NCBI GenBank assembly: GCA_019118885.1
Contig: DWYB01000072.1
Coordinates: forward strand, 1 to 64,000
Length of the DNA: 64,000 nucleotides
Direction: 5' to 3'
From: Candidatus Mediterraneibacter surreyensis
GTDB lineage: Bacteria; Bacillota; Clostridia; Lachnospirales; Lachnospiraceae
Shown: positions 7,659 to 15,131 of the stretch, piece after piece
Layout: each line of letters opens with the position of its first letter
Position numbering within the stretch: position 1 is the first letter of the stretch
Notes under the pieces: generated by a model
Told to the model about the DNA's origin: nothing
What the model saw: only the letters and a program-made list of their open reading frames with translations
The model's database searches: none
Position numbers and translations under genes: made by a program

Positions 7659-8963
7659 TTATTTCTTTTCGCCGTCCTGCCCCATCAGATAATCCACAAA
7701 CTGCTGCGCCGTCCTGCCCGACAATCCGCCATGGGCCAGTTCCCATTTATTCGCCTCTAGGAGCAGCTGTTCCTCCGGCATGTCAATGCCGCCCCGCTGC
7801 GCAAGCACACGGACGATCTCCTGAAACTCTTTCTTATCCGGCGATCCGAAGTAGATTGTCACGCCGAAGCGGGCCACAAGGGATAACTTCTCCTGTACAG
7901 TATCATTTGTGTGCAGATCTTCATCCCTGTCTGCTTTGTCTTTGAATGTCTCGCGGATCAGGTGTCTGCGGTTCGAGGTCGCATAGATCAGCACATTTTC
8001 CGGTTTTCGCTCAAGTCCTCCCTCGATCACGGCTTTCAGATATTTATATTCAATCTCAAATTCTTCAAAAGAAAGATCATCCATGTAAATAATAAACTTG
8101 TAATTGCGGTTTTTCACCTGGGCAATCACATCGTTCAGATCTTTGAACTGATGCTTATACACTTCGATCATGCGGAGTCCCTGATCGTAATACCGGTTCA
8201 GGATTGCTTTGATCGACGAAGATTTCCCCGTTCCCGCATCACCAAAGAGCAGGCAGTTGTTTGCTCTGCGGCCTTTCACAAAAGCCTCCGTATTGTCGAT
8301 CAGTTTCTTCTTGGCAATCTCATACCCTACCAGATCATCCAGATTAACATGAGCGATATTTGTGATCGGTACGATCTCCATATCTCCCCCTTCCGGATGC
8401 TCAATGCGAAATGCCTTGTGCAGTCCCAGTTTTCCGACTCCAAACTCTTTGTAGAACTGAGTCATCTTCTGCTTGAACTCTTCCGCGTCCGCGGCATCTC
8501 CAAGCGCTTTTGCCAGTGTACAGATCCGGTCTCTCACCCGCCGGTTAAAGACCTTTCCATTCCTGCTGCCATTTGTATAATCCATAAGTACCTGAATGCA
8601 GTCCGCCCCCAGATCTTTTTCAAGCTCACTGAAATCATAGTCAAACAGCTCCTTGAAAATGCCGAAGTCATGCAGAGCAACGGCATTGATACTTCCCTCG
8701 ATCTCTCCTACGATCTCGCAGGAAGTACTGTAAGCATTCTCGTCGTTTACAAGGAGAAAAGTCAGATAAGTATGCCAGAGATTCCCCTCAAATCCATGAC
8801 TCACCGACAGCTCCAGAAGTTCATTGACACATTCGAAGAGGAGACTTCTCAGATCTTCTGTATTATAGTATTCGTTCCCATGATTCTCCATGAGAAATGT
8901 CATATCCTGCAGGATGTCTCCATAGTCCATATTTTTATAAAGCATCAGCTCATTTGTGCGCAT
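7659..8963 (-). CDS. DUF815 family AAA+ ATP-binding protein
   Basis: P-loop ATPase of unknown specific role. The 434-residue protein has a helical N-terminal half (about residues 1-200) and a DUF815 AAA+ module with Walker A GDAGTGKSS (241-249), Walker B FIIYMDDLSFEEF (about 290-302) and a sensor-like YATSNRRHLIRE. The family is widespread in Firmicutes and Proteobacteria; no substrate can be read from the sequence. AGGAGG lies 7 nt upstream of the ATG. It follows pheA by 24 nt and is probably co-transcribed with it, though no functional link is known to me. Its TAA stop is shared with the edge of the 6977-7660 element. Confidence 0.88.
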   Translation of the reverse strand: MRTNELMLYKNMDYGDILQDMTFLMENHGNEYYNTEDLRSLLFECVNELLELSVSHGFEGNLWHTYLTFLLVNDENAYSTSCEIVGEIEGSINAVALHDFGIFKELFDYDFSELEKDLGADCIQVLMDYTNGSRNGKVFNRRVRDRICTLAKALGDAADAEEFKQKMTQFYKEFGVGKLGLHKAFRIEHPEGGDMEIVPITNIAHVNLDDLVGYEIAKKKLIDNTEAFVKGRRANNCLLFGDAGTGKSSSIKAILNRYYDQGLRMIEVYKHQFKDLNDVIAQVKNRNYKFIIYMDDLSFEEFEIEYKYLKAVIEGGLERKPENVLIYATSNRRHLIRETFKDKADRDEDLHTNDTVQEKLSLVARFGVTIYFGSPDKKEFQEIVRVLAQRGGIDMPEEQLLLEANKWELAHGGLSGRTAQQFVDYLMGQDGEKK

Positions 8964-8987
8964 TTTGTTTCCTCCTGATTTCCGTTC

Positions 8988-10118
8988 TTAATAATTGCCA
9001 AGGATCTTAAGATTCTGGGATTCCTCTCTTAATCCGCGGATCGCGTTCTTCACCGCCGGTTCCTCCAGATTTCCCTCAAAATCCACGAAAAAGCAGTACT
9101 CCCACGGCCTTCCTTTAATCGGACGGGATTCGATCTTTGTCATATTCAGGTCGTTGTAGATAAAATGTGACAATATTCCATAGAGAGAACCGCTCCGATG
9201 AGGCAGTTCAAACCGGATACTGATCTTGGACGCATCCTTTAAAAACACTTTCTGATTTGTCACAACAATAAATCTCGTGGAATTATCCTCATCATCGTTA
9301 ATCCCGTTCACCAGCACAGAAAGACCGTGCACCTGCGCCGCGTAAGAACTGCATACCGCCGCCTGCGAGATATCGTTCTCCTCAAGCACTTTCTTGGCCG
9401 CGATCGCCGTATTTACCACGCTGATCCGCTGCCAGTCCGGATGTTCATCAAGAAAACTTGTGGTCTGCATCAGTGCTTCCGCTTTGGAATAAACTCTCTT
9501 AATATCAGAAAGCTTTGCTCCCGGAAGACCTGACAGAGTATGTACGACCGGCAGTATCGTCTCCGCAACAATATAGTTTTCAAACTCATCCAGCAGATCG
9601 TACATCTCGATCACCGGTCCTGCTGTAGAATTTTCTATAGGAAGCACCGCATAGTCCGCCGCTCCTTCTTCGATCGATTCCATCGCCTCGCGAAATGTCC
9701 GCACATGGAAACTGTTCACACTGTCTCCAAAAAACTGATGCATAGCAGCCTGACCGTACGCGCCTTCAGTTCCCTGGAAAACGACTCTTGCATTCTGCCG
9801 GTCCAGATCGTCGATCCGGATGAACGGCAGTTTTCCCAGCGCCCCCGCTTCGACAAGCTGCCGGTACTGAAGCTTCCTGCTCATGGACATAAGCTGCTGG
9901 TAGAGCTCCTGTATTCCTTTCTTATTAAAATCTCCGCTGACCTTTGACGCAACATCGGCCAGCTTTTCTTTTTCCCTTTGTCTGTCAAACACTTTCCGTC
10001 CGGTTTTTACTTTATATTCACCGACCTGGCCGCAGACTTTCATTCTTTCTTCGTAAAGCGCTGCGATCTGGTCGTCTATCTTATCCAGTTTATCTCTGAG
10101 TACTTCCAGTGACTCCAT
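8988..10118 (-). CDS. pheA: bifunctional chorismate mutase / prephenate dehydratase
   Basis: Converts chorismate to prephenate and then to phenylpyruvate, the committed branch to phenylalanine. In the 376-residue protein an AroQ-type chorismate mutase domain (LEVLRDKLDKIDDQIAALYEERM, residues 1-90) is fused to a prephenate dehydratase domain (VVFQGTEGAYGQAA; catalytic NSTRF motif near 280) and a C-terminal ACT domain with the phenylalanine-binding ESRP segment, so feedback inhibition by phenylalanine is expected. I chose the ATG at 10118, preceded by AAAGGAG, over the ATG-like start at 10148, which lacks a ribosome binding site. aroF and aroC of the same pathway are elsewhere in the window. 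Confidence 0.95.
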   Translation of the reverse strand: MESLEVLRDKLDKIDDQIAALYEERMKVCGQVGEYKVKTGRKVFDRQREKEKLADVASKVSGDFNKKGIQELYQQLMSMSRKLQYRQLVEAGALGKLPFIRIDDLDRQNARVVFQGTEGAYGQAAMHQFFGDSVNSFHVRTFREAMESIEEGAADYAVLPIENSTAGPVIEMYDLLDEFENYIVAETILPVVHTLSGLPGAKLSDIKRVYSKAEALMQTTSFLDEHPDWQRISVVNTAIAAKKVLEENDISQAAVCSSYAAQVHGLSVLVNGINDDEDNSTRFIVVTNQKVFLKDASKISIRFELPHRSGSLYGILSHFIYNDLNMTKIESRPIKGRPWEYCFFVDFEGNLEEPAVKNAIRGLREESQNLKILGNY

Positions 10119-10147
10119 TTCACTACTCCTTTCGATTTGCTCAACCA

Positions 10148-10175
10148 CAGTTCACACATACATGCAAGTGAACTG
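10148..10175. promoter_or_regulatory. inverted repeat upstream of pheA
   Basis: Perfect 8-bp inverted repeat CAGTTCAC ... GTGAACTG separated by 12 bases, about 30 nt upstream of the pheA start codon. It could be a dimeric repressor operator or a short leader hairpin; nothing identifies the binder. Confidence 0.4.
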
Positions 10176-10218
10176 TAAATCAGTATAGTACATTTCTCGG
10201 ATAAAATCTACTTTGGAG

Positions 10219-10247
10219 TTGAAAATCGCTCTGATTTATTATATGAT
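10219..10247 (+). promoter_or_regulatory. vegetative promoter for the nitroreductase gene
   Basis: TTGAAA (10219-10224), 17-nt spacer, TATGAT (10242-10247), then GGGAGG and the ATG at 10276. Confidence 0.7.
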
Positions 10248-10275
10248 TATGTGGAGAATTTAGGGAGGTACACAA

Positions 10276-10812
10276 ATGAACGTCACTGAATGTTTAAAAA
10301 CCCGTAGAAGTATCCGTAAATACACGGCTGAACCGGTTGATCATTCTGTTATTGATTCTATTGTTTCTCTGGCATCTTATTCCCCTTCCTGGAAAAACAC
10401 TCAGATTACCCGCTATATTGCAATTGAAGATTCTTCTCTTCTTGCTGAGATCGCGGACAAGTATACCCCGGAATATAATTCAAACATCATACGTCAGTTA
10501 AACGTGCTGATCGCTGTCACCTTTAAAAAAGGGCGCTGCGGCTATGAGCGCGACGGATCCTTTACGACCAAAAAAGGCGACCGCTGGCAGATGTTTGACG
10601 TTGGAGTGGCATGTCAGAGTTTCTGCCTCGCAGCTTGGGATCATGGCCTTGGCACAGTGATCATGGGCGTATTTGACGAGGACGGAATCAGTAAACTGCT
10701 CGATCTTCCAGAGGATCAGGAACTGGCGGCTCTGATTGCGATCGGGCATCCTGATATCGAGCCCGCCGCGCCGAAGAGAAAGTCAGTTGATGAACTGCTT
10801 CAGTACAGATAG
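10276..10812 (+). CDS. nitroreductase family FMN oxidoreductase
   Basis: Flavin-dependent NAD(P)H oxidoreductase of the nitroreductase superfamily. The 178-residue protein begins with the family motif CLKTRRSIRKYT (FMN phosphate contact) and has SYSPSWKNTQ and the C-terminal GLGTVIMGVFDE and IAIGHPD segments. Physiological substrate cannot be told. GGGAGG precedes the ATG. The gene has its own promoter and lies 73 bp upstream of pyrB, which has a separate promoter, so the association with pyrimidine synthesis is probably positional only. Confidence 0.9.
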   Translation: MNVTECLKTRRSIRKYTAEPVDHSVIDSIVSLASYSPSWKNTQITRYIAIEDSSLLAEIADKYTPEYNSNIIRQLNVLIAVTFKKGRCGYERDGSFTTKKGDRWQMFDVGVACQSFCLAAWDHGLGTVIMGVFDEDGISKLLDLPEDQELAALIAIGHPDIEPAAPKRKSVDELLQYR

Positions 10813-10834
10813 GTATGCAAAACGCTGCCTGTCA

Positions 10835-10862
10835 TTGACAAATACTTTTTTGTAAATACATT
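10835..10862 (+). promoter_or_regulatory. probable promoter for pyrB
   Basis: Perfect TTGACA (10835-10840), 16-nt spacer and TACATT (10857-10862, four of six matches), followed by AAGGAGG before the pyrB ATG. The leader is too short for a PyrR-type attenuator. Confidence 0.55.
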
Positions 10863-10885
10863 TTCTATATTTAAGGAGGACACTT

Positions 10886-11806
10886 ATGAGACATTTGATG
10901 AGCCCACTGGATCTTACCGTGGAAGAACTTGACAAGCTTCTGGACCTTGCGCAGGATATCGAGGCTAACCCGAAAAAGTATGCACACGCATGCGAAGGGA
11001 AAAAACTTGCCACATTATTCTATGAGCCGAGTACTAGAACACGTTTAAGCCATGAAGCTGCCATGCTGAATCTGGGAGGAAGCGTACTTGGATTCTCCTC
11101 TGCTGATTCCAGCTCTGCATCCAAAGGCGAAAGTGTTTCCGATACAATCCGCACCGTATCCTGCTACGCAGATATCTGTGCCATGAGACATCCGAAAGAA
11201 GGTGCGCCGATGGTAGCCTGCCAGCACTCTTCCATTCCGGTCATCAATGCAGGAGACGGCGGACATCAGCATCCGACCCAGACACTGACAGACCTGCTGA
11301 CGATCCGCAATGTCAAAGGAAGACTCAACAACCTGACCATCGGTCTGTGCGGAGATCTGAAATTCGGACGTACCGTACATTCCCTGATCAACGCTCTTGT
11401 GAGATATGAAAATATCCGTTTCATCCTGATCTCACCGGAGGAATTAAGACTTCCTGAATATATCCGTCACGATGTGCTGGACCGCAACAATATTGAATAT
11501 AAAGAAGTTGTCCGTCTCGAAGACGCAATGCCGAATCTGGATATCCTTTATATGACGCGCGTGCAGAAAGAACGTTTCTTCAACGAAGAAGACTATGTCC
11601 GCATGAAAGACTTCTACATACTTGACAAGGCAAAGATGAAACTTGCTCCGGAAGATATGTATGTGCTGCATCCTCTCCCGAGGGTAAACGAGATCTCCGT
11701 TGAGGTGGATGATGATCCCCGGGCAGCATATTTCCGCCAGGTACAGTACGGCGTATATGTCCGCATGGCACTGATCCTGACACTGCTTGACATCCATGTA
11801 GACTAA
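10886..11806 (+). CDS. pyrB: aspartate carbamoyltransferase catalytic subunit
   Basis: Condenses carbamoyl phosphate with aspartate, the first committed step of pyrimidine synthesis. The 306-residue protein has the carbamoyl-phosphate motif FYEPSTRTR (45-53), [12 protein letters not shown] (about 125-136) and the aspartate-domain HPLPRVNEI near the C terminus. AAGGAGG lies 7 nt upstream of the ATG. It is followed by pyrI, so the enzyme is expected to be the class B-type dodecamer with a regulatory subunit, as in enterobacteria, rather than the PyrB-only form of Bacillus. Confidence 0.97.
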   Translation: MRHLMSPLDLTVEELDKLLDLAQDIEANPKKYAHACEGKKLATLFYEPSTRTRLSHEAAMLNLGGSVLGFSSADSSSASKGESVSDTIRTVSCYADICAMRHPKEGAPMVACQHSSIPVINAGDGGHQHPTQTLTDLLTIRNVKGRLNNLTIGLCGDLKFGRTVHSLINALVRYENIRFILISPEELRLPEYIRHDVLDRNNIEYKEVVRLEDAMPNLDILYMTRVQKERFFNEEDYVRMKDFYILDKAKMKLAPEDMYVLHPLPRVNEISVEVDDDPRAAYFRQVQYGVYVRMALILTLLDIHVD

Positions 11807-11878
11807 ACAGATCCGCCGCGCCGCGGATATAACATGAAACCACGCATTGACAGATACACGGATCATGATCAGGTTCAC

Positions 11879-11907
11879 TCATATCCCGAATCGATCATAT
11901 CCCGAAT
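11879..11907 (+). repeat. 13-bp direct repeat before pyrI
   Basis: TCATATCCCGAAT occurs at 11879-11891 and again at 11895-11907, a short tandem duplication directly before the pyrI ribosome binding site (GAAAGGAAA). A small hairpin ATCCGC/GCGGAT lies just after the pyrB stop. Role unknown; it may simply be a slippage product. Confidence 0.55.
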
Positions 11908-11924
11908 AGAGAAAGGAAACGACT

Positions 11925-12368
11925 ATGGTAAAAAATACATTGAACGTAGGAAGTATCTCTGAAGGCTTTGTTCTCGATCACATCGAGGCAGGCAGAAGCA
12001 TGGATATTTATAAATATCTGCACCTGGACAAACTGGACTGCTGCGTCGCTATCATCAAGAACGCAAAGAGTAATAAGATGGGCAGAAAAGACATTATCAA
12101 GATTGAGTGCCCGATCGACTTCATGGACCTGGATATCCTCGGATTCATCGATCACAACATCACGATCAATATCATTGAGGACGAAAAGATCGTTGAGAAG
12201 AAACAGCTGAAACTCCCGAAAGAGATCCGCAACGTGATCCGCTGCAAGAACCCGAGATGTATCACCTCCATCGAACAGGGTCTGGATCATGTATTTGTGC
12301 TCACTGACGAGGAGAATCAGATCTACAGATGCAAATACTGTGAAGAGAAATACAGCCGGAGAAGATAA
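11925..12368 (+). CDS. pyrI: aspartate carbamoyltransferase regulatory subunit
   Basis: Binds nucleotide effectors and transmits allosteric control to PyrB. The 147-residue protein has the N-terminal allosteric domain and the C-terminal zinc domain with the four ligands C107, C112, C136 and C139 (CKNPRC ... CKYC). It starts 118 nt after the pyrB stop with its own GAAAGGAAA site. The TAA stop forms the first three bases of the edge motif of the long-hairpin region that follows. Confidence 0.96.
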   Translation: MVKNTLNVGSISEGFVLDHIEAGRSMDIYKYLHLDKLDCCVAIIKNAKSNKMGRKDIIKIECPIDFMDLDILGFIDHNITINIIEDEKIVEKKQLKLPKEIRNVIRCKNPRCITSIEQGLDHVFVLTDEENQIYRCKYCEEKYSRRR

Positions 12369-12377
12369 ATTCGTAAT

Positions 12378-12603
12378 TTGTCGGACTGAATGCCGATGAT
12401 ATGAGGTCTGAAAACGGACGGAGATGAGGCACTGAAATACTTTTTTGAGATGAACGGCATGTGCTTCAGGCTCCGCTCCGTAATTCGGGAAAAATTACTT
12501 CGAAGTCGCCTTCCTCACATACCGTTCATCTCTTTTCAAGTCTTCCTGCGCCTCATCTCCGTCCGTTTTCTACTTCATCGAATCCGGCAGTCACTCCGAC
12601 AAA
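12378..12603. repeat. long hairpin, arms of about 85 nt
   Basis: TTTGTCGGA at 12378 pairs with the complement ending at 12603, and pairing continues inward through AAAACGGACGGAGATGAGGC and GAGATGAACGG to about 12463/12516. The loop region holds a smaller stem (GTAATT/AATTAC). It is far longer than an ordinary intrinsic terminator. Confidence 0.8.
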
Positions 12604-12691
12604 ACTGAAAGTCAAAGAAACCGGTTGAAGAAGGAAGTAATCGAGAAGAACTTATTTATAGGTCAGGCAGAGAACCGTTTCCGGTTATAGA

Positions 12692-12733
12692 GATTTCTGG
12701 TTCCGCTTGTCTGCTTTATATCTGCCAGAAATC
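12692..12733. repeat. short perfect hairpin
   Basis: GATTTCTGG (12692-12700) and CCAGAAATC (12725-12733) form a 9-bp perfect inverted repeat between the two long hairpins. Confidence 0.6.
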
Positions 12734-12902
12734 ATTGCGGCTCGAATCCGAACCCATAACTTAATGGATTTATCTCAGTTGAAATACATGGATCTTAGTC
12801 AAAAAAGTTTTGATTTCTTTCAGCTCATATGAGTATTTATCGAACCGGTGGATGGATAGGAAGTCGCGGAAAACAGATATATAGAAACGATTTGATGCGC
12901 CT

Positions 12903-13112
12903 TTCGTGGACAGAGGGGGATTGTTTCCGGCGACTACGTAAGAGTATTAGAGAAACTTAAAAGCAGGATGAATGCGTTAATCGATCAAACGGAGTTGTTT
13001 GACCTTTGGGAGTTCTCCGTTTGATCGATTTGTATTTAGCATTTGTCCTGCTTTGTTAGTTTCTCTTATACTCTGTAGCCGGAGCCGGAAACAATCCCCC
13101 TCTGTCCGCGAA
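12903..13112. repeat. long hairpin, arms of about 93 nt
   Basis: The outer block is a 23-bp perfect inverted repeat (12908-12930 with 13085-13107, starting GGACAGAGGGGG). The inner block is a 14-bp perfect repeat TCGATCAAACGGAG (12981-12994 with 13015-13028). Between them the arms remain about three-quarters complementary. Weaker pairing continues outward to about 12844 and 13180. Confidence 0.82.
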
Positions 13113-13192
13113 TACGTGAATCAGACAAGCTGTAAATATCTGCTTTTCGAAGGATTTTCCAATCGTAGCCGGTACGAAAAATTACGAATTTA

Positions 13193-14224
13193 TCAACACT
13201 CTTCCGCTATTTTATAGATAAGCCTCTCTGTATCCGCCCAGCCCAGGCACGGATCTGTAATCGACTTTCCGTACACTCTGTTCTCGTCGATCTTCTGGCA
13301 GCCTTCTTCCAGATAACTCTCGATCATGACTCCTTTGACCAGTTTCTTAAGCTCCGGGTTATAATTTCTGCTGTGGAGCACTTCGCTGACGATACGAATC
13401 TGCTCATGGAACTGTTTATTGGAGTTCGAATGGTTTGCATCCACAATAGCCGCCGGATTTTTAAGGTTTCTCTGTTGATAAGCGTCCAGAAGACGCACCA
13501 GATCCTCATAGTGATAGTTTGGAATACAGGTTCCGTATTTATCCACGCCGCCTCTTAAGATCACATGGGCAAGATCATTTCCGTTTGTCGTCACATCCAG
13601 ACCTCTATAAATAAATGTATGAGAACTCTGAGCCGCCACGACGGAATTGAGCATTACTGAGAAGTCGCCGCTTGTAGGATTTTTCATCCCCACAGGGATA
13701 TCCATGCCGCTTGCTGTCAGGCGGTGCTGCTGGTTCTCCACCGAACGAGCTCCGATCGCTTCATAGGATAAGATATCATCGAGATAGCTTCTGTTCTCCG
13801 GATAGAGCATCTCATCCGCCGCGGTCAGGCCGCTCTCCTCGATCGCCCGGGTATGCATTTTCCGGATGGCGATAATGCCGGCCAGAAGATCCGGCGCCTG
13901 GTCAGGCTCCGGCTGATGGAGCATTCCCTTATATCCTTCCCCTGTTGTACGGGGCTTGTTTGTATAAATCCTGGGGATAATCATGAGCCTGTCGGCAACT
14001 TTCTCGTTCACCGCAGCCAGACGGTTCACGTACTCGCAGACGGAATCTTCATTATCCGCCGAGCACGGTCCCACGATCACCACAAATTTATCTGATCTCC
14101 CCGTAAAGATATCTCTGATCTCACGGTCTCTTTCTTCTTTGATCTTCACAATATTATCTGAGAGCGGATATTCCGCTTTCAAATCTGCCGGCAGAGGCAG
14201 TTCTGCATTTATCTTCATTCCCAT
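13193..14224 (-). CDS. aroF: 3-deoxy-7-phosphoheptulonate synthase, class I
   Basis: Joins phosphoenolpyruvate and erythrose 4-phosphate, the entry step of the shikimate pathway. The 343-residue protein is the AroAI-alpha (AroF/G/H) type: VVIVGPCSADN (about residues 48-58), RIYTNKPRTTGEGYKGM, GARSVENQQHRL and IVDANHSNSNKQ are all present. Members of this type are usually feedback-inhibited by one aromatic amino acid; which one cannot be read. GGAG lies 9 nt before the ATG at 14224. The gene begins only 26 nt after the RNase P RNA. The symbol denotes the type; aroG or aroH would be equally apt. Confidence 0.94.
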   Translation of the reverse strand: MGMKINAELPLPADLKAEYPLSDNIVKIKEERDREIRDIFTGRSDKFVVIVGPCSADNEDSVCEYVNRLAAVNEKVADRLMIIPRIYTNKPRTTGEGYKGMLHQPEPDQAPDLLAGIIAIRKMHTRAIEESGLTAADEMLYPENRSYLDDILSYEAIGARSVENQQHRLTASGMDIPVGMKNPTSGDFSVMLNSVVAAQSSHTFIYRGLDVTTNGNDLAHVILRGGVDKYGTCIPNYHYEDLVRLLDAYQQRNLKNPAAIVDANHSNSNKQFHEQIRIVSEVLHSRNYNPELKKLVKGVMIESYLEEGCQKIDENRVYGKSITDPCLGWADTERLIYKIAEEC

Positions 14225-14250
14225 CTTTTTTATCTCCAGTCATAAAAATA

Positions 14251-14607
14251 GTGTCAAGCAAGACGATAAGCCGGGTTATGTCGTTGGACGATCATCTGTC
14301 TAGGCGCAGCGTCGCCGCTGCGCTCGAGCGACCTACCTGAAACGTGACGGGCAGCCACATCGTTTCTATCCGGTCTTGCTTCGGATGGGGTTTACATGTG
14401 CCCCTGCTGTTACCAGCAGGGCGGTAGTCTCTTACACTGCCTTTCCACCCTTACCGGGAAAAATTCCCGGCGGTTTATTTCTGTTGCACTGGCCTTGGAG
14501 TCGCCTCCACCGGACGTTATCCGGCATCCTGCCCTGTGAAGCCCGGACTTTCCTCGTATGCGGCCTTTCGGCTCCAGCATCCGCGATCGTCTGTCTTACT
14601 TGACACA
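14251..14607 (-). ncRNA. rnpB: RNase P RNA, bacterial class A
   Basis: Catalytic RNA that matures tRNA 5' ends. On the minus strand the universal 5' core GAGGAAAGTCCGGGCTTCAC is present, preceded by P1-P2 sequence, and the 3' end reads AACCCGGCTTATCGTCTTGC, as in class A RNAs. The terminal helix P1 pairs GTGTCAAGTAAGAC (14593-14606) with GTCTTGCTTGACAC (14251-14264), which fixes both ends to about 356 nt. A strong promoter places the start near 14608. P1 is followed by TATTTTTAT, so the helix may double as a weak terminator. Confidence 0.96.
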
Positions 14608-14614
14608 GTTACTG

Positions 14615-14643
14615 ATTATACTATTTTCAAACACCTTCGTCAA
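14615..14643 (-). promoter_or_regulatory. vegetative promoter for rnpB
   Basis: On the minus strand, TTGACG (14638-14643), 17-nt spacer and perfect TATAAT (14615-14620), seven bases before the expected RNA 5' end. The promoter overlaps the last codons of rnhA. Confidence 0.85.
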
Positions 14644-15100
14644 CAATAAGCTCCGTTCCGTCCGCCGCTGTTGTCGCAAGTTCATCGCACCTCTCATTCT
14701 GAGGATGGCCGTCATGCCCTTTCACCCAGTGAAATGTAACGCTGTGCTTTGATTTTGCCTCCAGCAGACGTTTCCAGAGATCTACATTTTTGACGGGCTC
14801 ATTCTTTCCTCTCTTCCATCCTTTTTTGAGCCAGCCGTCCACCCAGTGCTGGTTAAAAGCATTGACAACGTACTGGGAGTCCGAATAGACCTCCACCGTA
14901 CACGGCCGGTTCAAAGCTTCCAGTCCTGCGATCACCGCCATCAGTTCCATCCGGTTGTTGGTGGTTCGCACATAGCCCTGAGATATTTCCTTTACATGCA
15001 GCTCCCCTTTTGTATCCACATATTCAAGTATACTGCCATAACCGCCGGGTCCGTCAGGATTTCCCCTGGCCGCCCCGTCTGTATATATTTTTACAAACAT
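14627..15100 (-). CDS. rnhA: ribonuclease HI
   Basis: Cleaves the RNA strand of RNA-DNA hybrids. In the 157-residue protein the four catalytic acids are visible: D8 ([15 protein letters not shown]), E52 (NNRMELMA), D74 (YSDSQYV) and D139 (NERCDELA), along with the handle-type basic segment [17 protein letters not shown]. The ATG at 15100 is preceded by AAAGGAG; a start 10 codons upstream has none. It follows the MBL hydrolase by about 30 nt and its 3' end carries the rnpB promoter. Confidence 0.95.
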   Translation of the reverse strand: MFVKIYTDGAARGNPDGPGGYGSILEYVDTKGELHVKEISQGYVRTTNNRMELMAVIAGLEALNRPCTVEVYSDSQYVVNAFNQHWVDGWLKKGWKRGKNEPVKNVDLWKRLLEAKSKHSVTFHWVKGHDGHPQNERCDELATTAADGTELIVDEGV

Positions 15101-15131
15101 CGCTTTCTCCTTTCCTGCTAAAACCGTCATA

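Larger units (their letters stand above)
6977..7660. repeat. palindromic structured element, two-arm copy
   Basis: This 684-bp interval between convergent rqcH and the DUF815 gene is one giant imperfect palindrome with no credible protein. Its ends are inverted copies of a 24-bp sequence (6977-7000 and 7637-7660, 20 of 24 matching, core CGTGTTTGTT). The right end overlaps the TAA stop of the DUF815 gene. Inside are two arms of about 175 nt in opposite orientation (7044-7224 minus, 7414-7587 plus) around a central hairpin (7293-7344). A related one-arm copy lies at 18657-19096. I do not recognise the family. Confidence 0.85.
12366..13192. repeat. long-hairpin region with terminal inverted repeats
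   Basis: This 827-bp gap between convergent pyrI and aroF has no convincing protein. It is bounded by a perfect 14-bp inverted repeat TAAATTCGTAATTT (12366-12379 and, reversed, 13179-13192); the left copy begins with the pyrI stop codon and the right one follows the aroF stop directly. Inside are at least three hairpins (12378-12603, 12692-12733, 12903-13112). The arrangement resembles a non-coding dispersed element, or two of them side by side. I find no second full copy in this window, but the 40918-41116 hairpin shares the edge motif. Confidence 0.75.

Noticed and set aside
6977-7660. CRISPR array or insertion sequence as explanation of the repeats
   Set aside because: There are no short regularly spaced direct repeats with unique spacers, no cas genes and no transposase. 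The repeats are inverted, about 175 nt, and structured.
12999-13217. 72-codon open frame on the plus strand
   Set aside because: It is contained in the 12903-13112 hairpin and runs into the aroF tail; no ribosome binding site or domain.
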